DNA of 37,185 nt from Glycomyces dulcitolivorans (GCF_003265355.1 NZ_QFRW01000093.1:25222-62406), one strand, 5' to 3'. Shown: positions 16,546 through 24,199, numbered from the stretch's first letter. Notes: generated from the letters alone by a model not told the origin. Made by a program: numbers and translations.

Positions 16546-17399
16546 GCACCGACACCTACAACATCGCCGTGATCGGGGCGGGCGGCAAGATGGGCATGCG
16601 CGTGTCCAACAACCTGGTGAAGACCGCGCACACCGTCTCCTACGTGGAGAACTCCCCCGCCGGACGCGAGCGGACCCTCGACGCCGGCCGGGAGCTGACC
16701 GGGCTCGCCGACGCCGTCAAGGACGCCGACATCGTGGTCCTGGCCGTGCCCGACCTGGCCCTCCAGTCGGTGACGGCCGAGGCGGTGCCGCTCATGAAGT
16801 CCGGCGCGATCGCGCTGACCCTCGACCCGGCCGCCGCGTACGCGGGGCTGCTGACCAAGCGCGAGGACGTCGTGCAGGCGGTCGCCCACCCGTGCCACCC
16901 CTCGATCTTCTTGCAGCGCACCACGCCCGAGGAGTACGCGGACACCTTCGGCGGCATCGCCGCCCCGCAGGACGCCATCGCCGCCGTCGAGTCCGACGAC
17001 CCGGCCGCGAAGGCGATCGTGGAGGCCACGGTCCGCGCGATTTACGCGCCGGTTATCGACGTCCACTGGGTCACGGTCAAGCAGCTCGCGCAGCTGGAGC
17101 CGACCCTGGTCGAGACCATCGCCTGCATGGTCGGCGCCCTTCTCAAGGAGTCCCTCGACGAGGCCGTGAACACCATGGGCGTCCCCGAGGCCGCCGCCCG
17201 CTCGATCCTCTTGGGCCACACTCAGGTCGCCCTCGCCAACGGCCTGCGCGGCGACAACCCGTTCAGCGAGGCGTGCCTCATCGCGATGGACTACGGCCGC
17301 GAGTCGATCGTCAAGGAGGACTGGAAGAAGATCTTCCAGGACGACGAGCTCGACAAGAACCTGGCGCGCATGCTCCACCTGGACCGCATCGAGCGCTAG
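16542..17399 (+). CDS. apnO: Rossmann dehydrogenase, probable D-apionate oxidoisomerase
   Basis: This 285-residue NAD(P)-dependent protein begins with a Rossmann motif (IAVIGAGGKMGMRVSNNL, residues 8-25). It has an all-helical C-terminal half of the phosphogluconate dehydrogenase (decarboxylating) C-terminal type, with VTVKQLAQLEPTLVET near residue 170 and NPFSEACLIAMDYGRE near 241. The characterised members beside OiaC and erythrulose enzymes are ApnO, which oxidise and isomerise D-apionate to 3-oxo-isoapionate. The ATG overlaps the previous stop, with AGGAG upstream. It is the last gene of the operon, followed by three hairpins. Substrate assignment is inference from family and operon. Confidence 0.83.
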   Translation: MSTDTYNIAVIGAGGKMGMRVSNNLVKTAHTVSYVENSPAGRERTLDAGRELTGLADAVKDADIVVLAVPDLALQSVTAEAVPLMKSGAIALTLDPAAAYAGLLTKREDVVQAVAHPCHPSIFLQRTTPEEYADTFGGIAAPQDAIAAVESDDPAAKAIVEATVRAIYAPVIDVHWVTVKQLAQLEPTLVETIACMVGALLKESLDEAVNTMGVPEAAARSILLGHTQVALANGLRGDNPFSEACLIAMDYGRESIVKEDWKKIFQDDELDKNLARMLHLDRIER

Positions 17400-17411
17400 C
17401 GAGAACAGGAA

Positions 17412-17509
17412 GGCCGCGGCCCGCTCGTCACAGCGAGGCCGCGGCCCCGGTCCCGCGCTACCGGAAGGAGGTTGCGGGACCGTGCCGAGCCATCCACCCA
17501 TGGCTCGGC
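17412..17509 (+). terminator. Three consecutive hairpins closing the apionate operon
   Basis: Hairpin 1 (17412-17446) pairs GGCCGCGGCC with a second copy through an inner CGCT/AGCG helix. Hairpin 2 (17448-17482) has 9-bp arms CGGTCCCGC and GCGGGACCG. Hairpin 3 (17484-17509) has perfect 10-bp arms GCCGAGCCAT and ATGGCTCGGC with a 6-nt loop. They are separated by one base each and lie between convergent genes, so termination in both directions is plausible. None has a U tract. Confidence 0.75.
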
Positions 17510-17551
17510 GGGAGTCGAGGCGGCGTCCTGGGGGGAGCCGCCCCGACTGGT

Positions 17552-17908
17552 CTACGAGGTCGGCTCCCAGCGCGCGGAGCCGTTGCCGCCCTTGGCGTGC
17601 TCCTTGATCAGGGCGTGGCAGCGCTCGATGATCGCCGGGCACCACGGGTCGCCCTGCCATGTGCGCGCCCACTCCGGGACGGTGTCGGAGTCGTCGAAGA
17701 ACCGGCAGCACTCGCGCGGGCCCGCGCCGTCGTCCACATCGAGCAGGTACTCGTTGACGCGCGCCGGATCGGCCGGATGCGCGCCGAGGCAGTAGAGCGT
17801 GAATGCGGCTGGACCCCTGAGGAAGTCCCCTATATAGCCGTCGATGCCGGGTTTGCCGTCGGACCGGAGGTTGTACGGCCCTTCATCGGCGGCGGCGACG
17901 CTAGCCAT
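17552..17908 (-). CDS. Hypothetical protein, 118 residues
   Basis: I do not recognise this family. The protein is soluble, acidic in the middle and Trp/Cys-rich: LYCLGAHPADPARVNEYLLDV, RECCRFFDD, and WARTWQGDPWCPAIIERCHALI near the C-terminus. It has no signal peptide or transmembrane segment. I chose the ATG at 17908 because it overlaps the stop of the upstream gene (ATGGCTAG) and an open frame further upstream would run through that gene. The ribosome site is weak, so translation may be coupled. It forms a pair with the 90-residue protein at 17901-18173, opposite a Scr1/DUF397 regulator pair. Confidence 0.72.
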   Translation of the reverse strand: MASVAAADEGPYNLRSDGKPGIDGYIGDFLRGPAAFTLYCLGAHPADPARVNEYLLDVDDGAGPRECCRFFDDSDTVPEWARTWQGDPWCPAIIERCHALIKEHAKGGNGSARWEPTS

Positions 17909-18173
17909 TGCAGACCCGCACTCGGGAGACGTAGGCCCGATAGGCGCGTTCTTCGAAATCGTCACGCCACTCCTCGGGGTATGCGCCCCAACCGGAGCCC
18001 CAACTTGCTTTCAGCTCACCGGAATTCAAGCCGGAGACAACGAGCGCGATCACGCTGCGGTCGCCGGCCGGATAGACGCGCATGGCCTCCGGAGCGAACG
18101 CGCTTGAGGCGCATACGTCGAACATCGATCCGTCCATGTCGAATGATCCGCGCCGCACTTCTTTGTCAGCCAT
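17901..18173 (-). CDS. Hypothetical protein, 90 residues
   Basis: I do not recognise this small soluble protein. It begins MADKEVRRGSFDMDGSMFDV and ends RAYVSRVRVCNG, with an aromatic, acidic stretch (WGAYPEEWRDDFEERAY) in between. The ATG at 18173 follows AAGGAG at a normal distance; a 13-residue longer start lacks such a site. It overlaps the next gene by 8 nt and so is almost certainly co-transcribed with it. The pair is divergent from the Scr1-type regulator at 18354, which suggests that regulator may control it. Confidence 0.75.
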   Translation of the reverse strand: MADKEVRRGSFDMDGSMFDVCASSAFAPEAMRVYPAGDRSVIALVVSGLNSGELKASWGSGWGAYPEEWRDDFEERAYRAYVSRVRVCNG

Positions 18174-18279
18174 GGGAGAGCTCCTTTCGGTCCCATCAGT
18201 TAAGCCCAACATAAGTGCAGGTCAGCGGCGCAATCCAGTAGCAAATAGCCTGGTGGAGATACCGAGTGGCGACGCCGGG

Positions 18280-18353
18280 GGTGGATTCCAAGTGGAAATT
18301 CCACCTGGGTTTGCGCTTGACAGCCATACGCGGCGCCCTGGAAAAATGTGCGC
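18280..18353 (+). promoter_or_regulatory. Promoter of the Scr1-type regulator, with a palindrome
   Basis: A consensus -35 TTGACA (18317-18322) and an AT-rich -10 AAAAAT (18342-18347, spacer 19) end 6 nt before the ATG at 18354, so the transcript is probably leaderless. Just upstream are TTCCA-AG-TGGAA (18286-18297) and outer GGTGGA/TCCACC repeats (18280-18305), a possible binding site for the regulator itself or for divergent control of the 90- and 118-residue genes. Confidence 0.5.
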
Positions 18354-19154
18354 ATGGGTGCAGGATTCTTGCAACGCGACCTCGGCGAGCTTTTGACGCG
18401 CTGGCGTATCCGGGCCGGATTCTCCAGCAGGGAAGCCGCCGCATACGCCCTCGGAACCACGAAGGACATCATCGGCTCATACGAGTCCGGCAAGCTCACT
18501 TACATGGAGCCCATGATCGTTGGCGATCTGCTGCGCGACTACGGCGCACCGGAGTATGTGATCGTGGAGGCGAAGGCCAAGGCAAAGCAGATACGACAGG
18601 GCTCCCCCAATACCTGGCGCTATAGCGGTCCGCAGTGGTTCGAACGACTGAAACAGCTTGAGCCCCTGGCATCTACGATCGATATCTTCGAGGACAACTT
18701 CATCACCGGTCTCATGCAGACACGCGCCTACGGCCGCGCGACGATGGAGGCCAGTGGCCTGCTGTCGCATACCCAGATCGACGATTCGCTCGATCTTCGA
18801 GGGAGCCGGCGCGAGGCAGTGCTGAAGCGCGAAAATCCTGCCAGGATTCGGTTGATCCAAACCCAGTCCTCGCTCGATCTGATGCAGGGCACGGGAGTCT
18901 ACGAAGAACAACTCCAGCAGCTCAGGGACGACAACGCACGACCCAACGTAGAGATTTACATCTTGCCGCCACATGGATTTCACCCGTCGATGATCGGGTC
19001 GTACCAGATCCTCGGTTTCGAGGATGCAGACGAGCGAGAAGTGGGCTACCACGAAGGTCCGTTCGGGGCGCACTACGAGGCGACCAAAGACGAAGTTGAT
19101 CGTGTGCGTGTCGTATTCTCGGACACGCTCGCATTGGCCGAGCGGCTCATATGA
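18354..19154 (+). CDS. Scr1-family helix-turn-helix regulator (HTH plus DUF5753)
   Basis: This 266-residue protein has an N-terminal XRE-type helix-turn-helix (about residues 10-65: LGELLTRWRIRAGFSSREAAAYALGTTKDIIGSYESGK). A C-terminal DUF5753 domain of about 180 residues follows (WFERLKQLEPLASTIDIFEDNFITGLMQTRAYGRA onward). It is the usual partner of a DUF397 protein, as in the Scr1/Scr2 pair. These are abundant in actinobacteria and have been proposed to be antitoxin-like or developmental regulators; the mechanism is not settled. I chose ATG 18354 over GTG 18348 because the predicted promoter would begin transcription at the ATG. The DUF397 gene follows 12 nt later. Confidence 0.88.
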   Translation: MGAGFLQRDLGELLTRWRIRAGFSSREAAAYALGTTKDIIGSYESGKLTYMEPMIVGDLLRDYGAPEYVIVEAKAKAKQIRQGSPNTWRYSGPQWFERLKQLEPLASTIDIFEDNFITGLMQTRAYGRATMEASGLLSHTQIDDSLDLRGSRREAVLKRENPARIRLIQTQSSLDLMQGTGVYEEQLQQLRDDNARPNVEIYILPPHGFHPSMIGSYQILGFEDADEREVGYHEGPFGAHYEATKDEVDRVRVVFSDTLALAERLI

Positions 19155-19166
19155 GTGGAGACCAAA

Positions 19167-19457
19167 ATGCTGACAAACAACTGGAAGAAGTCCTCACGCA
19201 GCAACAGCCAGGGTGGTGCCTGCGTGGAAGCCCGTGCGCATGAGGGCGTCGCCCAGGTCCGGGACACCAAGCTCGGGGAGTCTTCCCCGATCCTGGAGGC
19301 TTCGGCAGCCGACTGGACTGCGTTCCTTGCTGTGGCGAAGCGCTTAGTTCGACTGCAAGACCGACGGCCCCCGCGTCACCGGGGGCCGTTCGGCGTTTCC
19401 GGGGTCAGTGCTCGATGCGGGCGTTGGTCAGGGTGGTGTACCAGGGGCTTTCGGTGA
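19167..19457 (+). CDS. DUF397 protein with aberrant C-terminus
   Basis: Residues 1-57 are a normal DUF397 domain: WKKSSRSNSQGGACVE, VAQVRDTKL, and the final DWTAFLAVAKR. DUF397 proteins normally stop within a few residues of this point. Here the frame continues for about 40 residues of Arg-rich sequence (LVRLQDRRPPRHRG and on). It reads through an obvious terminator hairpin and ends inside the convergent gene. A TAG lies in another frame at the place where a stop is expected (gcgctTAG, near 19346), so a 1-base indel or frame error near the 3' end is likely. ATG 19167 has GGAG 6 nt upstream. It should act with the Scr1-type protein. Confidence 0.78.
   Translation: MLTNNWKKSSRSNSQGGACVEARAHEGVAQVRDTKLGESSPILEASAADWTAFLAVAKRLVRLQDRRPPRHRGPFGVSGVSARCGRWSGWCTRGFR
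19365..19388. terminator. Hairpin terminator overlapping the DUF397 frame
   Basis: Nine-base arms CGGCCCCCG and CGGGGGCCG enclose a 6-nt loop, followed by a T-rich stretch (TTCGGCGTTT). It lies inside the extended DUF397 reading frame and 17 nt from the stop of the convergent lipoprotein gene, so it may serve both strands. Confidence 0.7.
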
Positions 19458-20028
19458 AGTCGGCCTGGTTCTCCTCCCCCAGATAGAGGTCGATGTGCCG
19501 CTCACCTCCGAGACCCGGGGTGAACTCGTCTTCGATGATCCATTCGGCGTTCTTGAGCGCCTGGCAGACCGCCGGCTCGACGTCCTCCGCTTCGCCGCAG
19601 TAGGTGATGCGCAGTTCGGTCCCCTCGGCGAGGACCCCCGGATCGGCGGCAGCGGAGATGAAGGGCCGCAAGGGATCGCCATGCGAATTGCGGGGCTCGG
19701 TGTCGAGCCAGTAGCCGACGTCGAAGGACCAGTTCAGGTACATGCCCGCCTGCTCGCCACTGGTGATGCGGCCGGTGCCCTCGTCTTCGACGGCCTGCAC
19801 GAAGTCCTTCGGGTAGGTGCCCAGGAGGTCGTCGCCGCTCTCGCATTCGAGCACGGGGCAGCCGCGGACCTCGACCGGTGTGCCGTCGTGGAAGGACTCG
19901 ACGGCGGTGTAGTAGACCGTCGCCTCCCAACCCGGCTCGGCCTCCGGGGTCTCGGAGCAGCCGGTGAGGGCCAGGGCGATCAGCGGGAGCGGGGACCAGC
20001 GGTGCATCGCGGCAGAAGGTCTGTCCAT
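19405..20028 (-). CDS. Putative lipoprotein of unknown function
   Basis: This 207-residue protein has a lipoprotein signal peptide with lipobox LTGC and Cys24. The mature domain is acidic, with paired cysteines (CPVLEC, TYCGEAEDVEPAVC) and an LNWSFDVGYWLDTEPRN segment. I do not recognise the domain; the Cys pattern suggests disulfides in an extracytoplasmic sensor or binding protein. The ATG at 20028 follows a -10-like TAGGCT by 8 nt, so the message may be leaderless; a second ATG seven codons in also keeps the signal. It is convergent with DUF397 and divergent from the secreted protein at 20144. Confidence 0.78.
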   Translation of the reverse strand: MDRPSAAMHRWSPLPLIALALTGCSETPEAEPGWEATVYYTAVESFHDGTPVEVRGCPVLECESGDDLLGTYPKDFVQAVEDEGTGRITSGEQAGMYLNWSFDVGYWLDTEPRNSHGDPLRPFISAAADPGVLAEGTELRITYCGEAEDVEPAVCQALKNAEWIIEDEFTPGLGGERHIDLYLGEENQADFTESPWYTTLTNARIEH

Positions 20029-20143
20029 GTGCCGCAAGCCTAGAACACGATCCTGGACCGGTAAGACGCCGGTTAAAGCCGCATCAAACGGCTCCCGCGA
20101 CACTGGACCGACCGCACGACCGTCATCCGAGGAGGAACCTGCG

Positions 20144-20608
20144 ATGAGATTTCGACGCACCTTGACAGGCGTACTGGTGGCCCTGATGGCTGCCGCATTG
20201 AACGTCGGCTTCGCGATGCCCGCGTCCGCGGCGGTTCCGGGCTACTGCAAGGACTTGGGCTTCAGCAACGGCAGGTCGGTCCGAACGGACAACGACGGGA
20301 ACGGCGGGGGCGCCTATGTCGTCGCCACCCTGTGCTGGACCCGGACGGCGAACGGCTTCTACCGGACCCACACGTCCTTCACGGTCGAGGACACGGCCGC
20401 GAACGGCGCAGGCGCGACCATCCGGATCGAATGGACCGGGACCGACGGCGCGACCTACTACTACGTGCCGATCCCGGAAGAACGAGCCTGGAGCAAGGGA
20501 GAGATCGAATCCGCTGAGTTCAGCGAGTATGACATCAAAGCACTGTATGTCCGGGCCTGCCTGACCAATGCGAACAACCCGGCGCACCACTGCGGGCCCA
20601 AGGCGTAG
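20144..20608 (+). CDS. Small secreted protein of unknown function
   Basis: This 154-residue protein has a Sec signal peptide (RFRR, hydrophobic core, then MPASA) with predicted cleavage after residue 29. The mature part of about 125 residues has four cysteines (GYCKD, TLCWTR, RACLTN, HHCGPK) consistent with two disulfides, and is rich in aromatic and Thr residues as in small beta-sandwich proteins. I recognise no family. The ATG at 20144 follows GAGGAGG by 7 nt, an excellent ribosome site, so strong expression is likely. It ends 10 nt before the stop of the convergent ABC exporter gene. Confidence 0.8.
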   Translation: MRFRRTLTGVLVALMAAALNVGFAMPASAAVPGYCKDLGFSNGRSVRTDNDGNGGGAYVVATLCWTRTANGFYRTHTSFTVEDTAANGAGATIRIEWTGTDGATYYYVPIPEERAWSKGEIESAEFSEYDIKALYVRACLTNANNPAHHCGPKA

Positions 20609-20618
20609 CGCGGGCGCT

Positions 20619-22331
20619 TCAGGAGCGGCCCCGCGTCCAGAGGCTCCAGGCCCTGGCGTAGGGGCCGTCGGCGGCGGCGAGGTCGTCGTGGGCGCCCTCT
20701 TCGACGATGCGGCCCTTCTCCATCACCACGATCCGGTCGGCGCGGGCCGCTTGGTCGAGGCGGTGGGCGACGAGCAGCCCGGCGCGGCCCTCCAGGGCCG
20801 CGGCGGAGGCGTGGTCGAGGGCGGCCGAGTCGGCGCTCCCCGCTTCGGAAGTGGCCTCGTCGAGGACCGCCAGCGGCGGGTCGAGGAGCACGATGCGGGC
20901 CAGCGCGAGCGACTGCGCCTGGGCCGGGGTGAGTTCGGTGCCGCGGTCCCCGATGCCGGTGTCGAGGCCGTCGGGGAGGTTGAGCAGGGACTCGGCGCCG
21001 ACGCGGTGCAGGGCCGCCAGCAGCTCGTCGTCGCCCGCGCCCGGTTTGACCAGGTCGAGGTTCTCGCGGAGGGTCCCGTCGAAGACGTGGACCTCCTGGG
21101 TGACGAGCGCGGCCGAACCGGCGACCGTGCCCGAGCCGGGGTCGAGGACGCCGGCGACGATCGCGGCAAGCGTGGACTTCCCGGCGCCGGAGGACCCGAC
21201 GAGGGCGACGGTCTCGGTGGGGCCGATGCGCAGCGAGACGTCGTCGAGGACGGGGTGCCCGGGGACGTACTCGAATCGGATGCCGGTCGCATCGGCTGCG
21301 GCCGCTTGGGGTTGGGTGCGTTCAGCGGCCTTGAACTCGTCGGCGTGGATGACGCCGACGATGCGGCGCATTGAGGCGAGGGAGGACTGGAGTTCGTCGA
21401 CGACGAACATCAGCTCGTTGATGGGTCCGAAGAGCCGCAGGAAGAACAGCATCGCGGTGGTCGCGGCGCCGACGCTCCCCTCGCCTTCGCGCACGAGCCA
21501 GAAGCCGACGACGAGGATCGAGCTCATGCCGAGGAACTCGGCGAGGTTGATGCGGGCGAAGAACCCGTTGATGACGGTGCGGGCGCGCACGGCCCAGATG
21601 GTGACCTGCCAGGAGGCGCGGGCGATGGTCGCGGCGTGCGGGCGGGAGAGGCCGAAGGCGTGGACGGTCTCGATGCCGCGCAGCGAGGCGAGGAGGTGCT
21701 GGGCGCGGGTGGCCATGGCGGCGCGCTCGGCCTCGTAGATCTGGGGGGCGTTGCGGCGGTGCCAGCGCAGCGTCCACACGTAGATCGGGATGACCAGGAC
21801 CAGCGCGCAGATCGCGAAGCGCCAGTCGAGGACGGCGATGCCGACGACGGTGGTGACGATGGTGAACGCGGAGCCGGTGACGGCGGGGACGACCATCGGG
21901 GCGGCCTCGGCGATGACGGCGACGTCGTCGCCGGCGCGGGAGACGAGGTCGCCGGCGCCGGCGCGTTCGAGGGCGGCGCGCGGGAGGGCGAGGCCGCGGG
22001 CGACCATGCGCTCGCGGGTGGAGGCGAGGACGCGCTCGACCAGGCGGGTGGCGCCGACCTGGCCGAGGCCGTCGAAGAACGCGGCGAACAGGGCCCCGGC
22101 GGCGATAGCTCCGGCGAGGAGCCAGATGCGTTCGGCGCCTTGGCTTTCGGAGACGGCGTCGACGAGTGCGCCGAGGGCCCACGGGGTGGCGAGCCCGGCG
22201 GTGGCGCCGAGGGTCAGGAGCGCGATGACGCCGACGACCTTCCACGTTCCGCCCTTGAGGGCGAGGCGGACCTCGGAGCGGACCTGGGCGGCGGTGGCGA
22301 GCGGGAGGGTCTCGCGGGTCTCGTCGCTCAT
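20619..22331 (-). CDS. ABC exporter half-transporter with functional ATP site
   Basis: This is a 570-residue fusion of a six-helix exporter membrane domain (about 25-320) and an ATPase domain (about 350-570). The Walker A GSSGAGKST (about residue 380), Q-loop Gln (VTQEVHVF), Walker B with catalytic Glu (LAVLDEATSE, about 490) and H-loop His (AHRLDQ) are intact. The signature motif is degenerate (LTPAQAQ instead of LSGGQ). It complements the partner at 22328-24028, which has LSGGQ but no working nucleotide pocket. Together they form one active and one dead composite site. ATG 22331 overlaps the partner stop (ATGA). The substrate is unknown; the iron-box promoter suggests a siderophore or another iron-related compound. 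Confidence 0.92.
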   Translation of the reverse strand: MSDETRETLPLATAAQVRSEVRLALKGGTWKVVGVIALLTLGATAGLATPWALGALVDAVSESQGAERIWLLAGAIAAGALFAAFFDGLGQVGATRLVERVLASTRERMVARGLALPRAALERAGAGDLVSRAGDDVAVIAEAAPMVVPAVTGSAFTIVTTVVGIAVLDWRFAICALVLVIPIYVWTLRWHRRNAPQIYEAERAAMATRAQHLLASLRGIETVHAFGLSRPHAATIARASWQVTIWAVRARTVINGFFARINLAEFLGMSSILVVGFWLVREGEGSVGAATTAMLFFLRLFGPINELMFVVDELQSSLASMRRIVGVIHADEFKAAERTQPQAAAADATGIRFEYVPGHPVLDDVSLRIGPTETVALVGSSGAGKSTLAAIVAGVLDPGSGTVAGSAALVTQEVHVFDGTLRENLDLVKPGAGDDELLAALHRVGAESLLNLPDGLDTGIGDRGTELTPAQAQSLALARIVLLDPPLAVLDEATSEAGSADSAALDHASAAALEGRAGLLVAHRLDQAARADRIVVMEKGRIVEEGAHDDLAAADGPYARAWSLWTRGRS

Positions 22332-24028
22332 GCGGTCTCCTTGGCGGGCAGGTCGATACCGGGCAGGTCGACGACGCGGTCGCACACGGCGAGGAGCGCG
22401 GGCGCGTCGGTGATGAGCAGGGTCGAGCGGTTGCCGCGGGCGGCGCGGAGGCGTTCGGCGATGCGCGACTCGGTGACGGAGTCGACGGCGGTCGTCGGGT
22501 CCTGGAGGACCAGGAGCGGCGGTTCCTGGGCGAGAGCCCGGGCGAGCGCGATGCGCTGGCGCTGGCCGCCCGAGAGGCGCAGGCCCTCCTCGCCGACCTG
22601 GGTGTCGAGGCCGTCGGGGGCGGCGTCGACGATCTCGGCGCAGTCGGCGGCGTCCAGGGCGGTGTCGATGGCGGCGCGGTCGGCGGTGAGGAGGCCGATG
22701 TTGTCGAGGATGGTGCCGTCGAAGAGGGCGGCGTGGTGCGGGACGACGAGGACGGTGCGGCGCAGGGCTTCCAGCTCGTATTCGCCGAAGGGCCTGCCTT
22801 GCCAGGTGAGGGCGCCCGCCTCGGGTTCGGCGCTGCCGGACAGGAGCGCGGCGAGGTCGGCCGCGGCGGCGGGCGTCGCGCGCAGGCCGACGCATTCGCC
22901 GGGGGCGACGTCGAGGTCGGCTCGGAGGTTGGCGGTCCGCACGTCGGCGAGGCTGAGCTTGCCGTCGCCGGTGTCGGGGACGGCCTTGCCGTGGCTCGCT
23001 TCGTGGTGCGGGAGTTGGAGGATCGAGAGGACGCGCTCGGCGGAGGCGAGGGCGGCGGCCCAGATGCCGCCGGCGTTCCTGGAGATGCCTCCCAAGGGGC
23101 CCATGATGAACTGCGTGAGACCGACGACGGTGATGAGCTGGCCGACGGTGAGGTCGCCGTTCCAGGCGCGGAGCCCGGCGACGAGCGCGAGCCCGGCCAC
23201 GAACAGGCCGGAGGCGAGGTTCATGGACCCGATGTAGACGCCTTGGGCGCTGGCGGCGTGCAGGCTCCCGTCGAGGGCGTCGCGGCTGGACTTGCGGTAC
23301 CGGTCGGCGGCCGCGCCCTGCGCGCCGAGGCCCGACAGGACCCGGTACCCGGCGAGGAGGTCGGCGGCCTTCCCGGACGCCTCGCCCGCGAGCGCGGACT
23401 GGTCGTGGCTGCGGCGGCGCAGCGGCCCGCCCGCGCGGTCCATGATGAAGAGCAGCAGCGGGACACCGAGCAGCACGATGAGGCCGAGTTCCCAGGACAG
23501 GACCATGAGCACGGTGCCGCACAGCAGGATCGCGGCGAGCTCGCCCGCGGGCCAGGCCGTGATGGCGACGGCCTTGGCGAGGTTGTTGACGTCCGATGAG
23601 GCGATCGAGAGCGAGACACCCGGGAGCCCGGCGCGGCCCTTGACGCCCTTGGGGTCCAGGAGCCGGTTCGCGACGAGCGTGCGCAGGCGGTGCTGGACGG
23701 CCTCGATGCCGAGGAGCCCGAAGCGGGAGCCGAACCGGTAGCTGTAGGAAAGCAGGGCGAAGTCCGCGCCCAAGAGGGCGACGCAGAGGGCGAGCCGCAC
23801 GGGGTCGCCGGTGGCGACGGCCTGGTCGATCGCGAAGCCCATGATCACCGGGACGAGCGATTCGCCGATCTGGTGCATGATCAGCAGGATCGATGCCGGC
23901 CACATCTGCCTGGGCGCGGCGGCCATGACCCGCAGGGTCAGCCGCCTGGGCGTGGTGTCGGCGTCGATACGGATGGGCCGCACCGGGATCGGATCGGCGG
24001 GGGCCTGGAGCAGGACGGGCAGCCTCAT
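22328..24028 (-). CDS. ABC exporter half-transporter with dead ATP site
   Basis: This 566-residue membrane-ATPase fusion is the first gene of the exporter pair. It keeps the LSGGQRQRIALARAL signature (about residue 485). Its own pocket is lost: the Walker A position reads GLRATPAAAAD (about 380), the Q-loop Gln is His (VVPHHAALF), the Walker B Glu is Pro (LVLQDPTTAVD, about 508) and the H-loop His is absent (ITDAPALL). The intact signature would complete the partner's ATP site. I used ATG 24028, with AGGA upstream, because a longer frame to 24103 would cover the promoter and iron box. Expression is probably repressed by a DtxR/IdeR protein when iron is plentiful. Confidence 0.9.
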   Translation of the reverse strand: MRLPVLLQAPADPIPVRPIRIDADTTPRRLTLRVMAAAPRQMWPASILLIMHQIGESLVPVIMGFAIDQAVATGDPVRLALCVALLGADFALLSYSYRFGSRFGLLGIEAVQHRLRTLVANRLLDPKGVKGRAGLPGVSLSIASSDVNNLAKAVAITAWPAGELAAILLCGTVLMVLSWELGLIVLLGVPLLLFIMDRAGGPLRRRSHDQSALAGEASGKAADLLAGYRVLSGLGAQGAAADRYRKSSRDALDGSLHAASAQGVYIGSMNLASGLFVAGLALVAGLRAWNGDLTVGQLITVVGLTQFIMGPLGGISRNAGGIWAAALASAERVLSILQLPHHEASHGKAVPDTGDGKLSLADVRTANLRADLDVAPGECVGLRATPAAAADLAALLSGSAEPEAGALTWQGRPFGEYELEALRRTVLVVPHHAALFDGTILDNIGLLTADRAAIDTALDAADCAEIVDAAPDGLDTQVGEEGLRLSGGQRQRIALARALAQEPPLLVLQDPTTAVDSVTESRIAERLRAARGNRSTLLITDAPALLAVCDRVVDLPGIDLPAKETA

Positions 24029-24057
24029 GAGTTCCTGTCTGGTTCGGGAGTCCCCCG

Positions 24058-24088
24058 AAATATTAGGCAAACCTAATTTGTGGCGCAA
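24058..24088 (-). promoter_or_regulatory. Exporter promoter overlapped by a DtxR/IdeR-type iron box
   Basis: On the minus strand, -35 TTGCGC (24083-24088) and -10 TAATAT (24060-24065) are 17 bp apart. TTAGGCAAACCTAA (24063-24076) overlaps the -10. Over 19 bp (24058-24076) the site matches 14 positions of the IdeR/DtxR consensus TTAGGTTAGSCTAACCTAA, and 13 of 14 in its right part. Iron-dependent repression is therefore likely. Confidence 0.68.
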
Positions 24089-24199
24089 CATGAGGCCGCC
24101 CACGTCCCCGGCCGAGGCCGCGCGAGACCGTCGTGAAGCTTTTTCATCAATTGCACGGTTTTTAGATATTTGCGCAGTTCAAAGGCGTATCATCGATGT

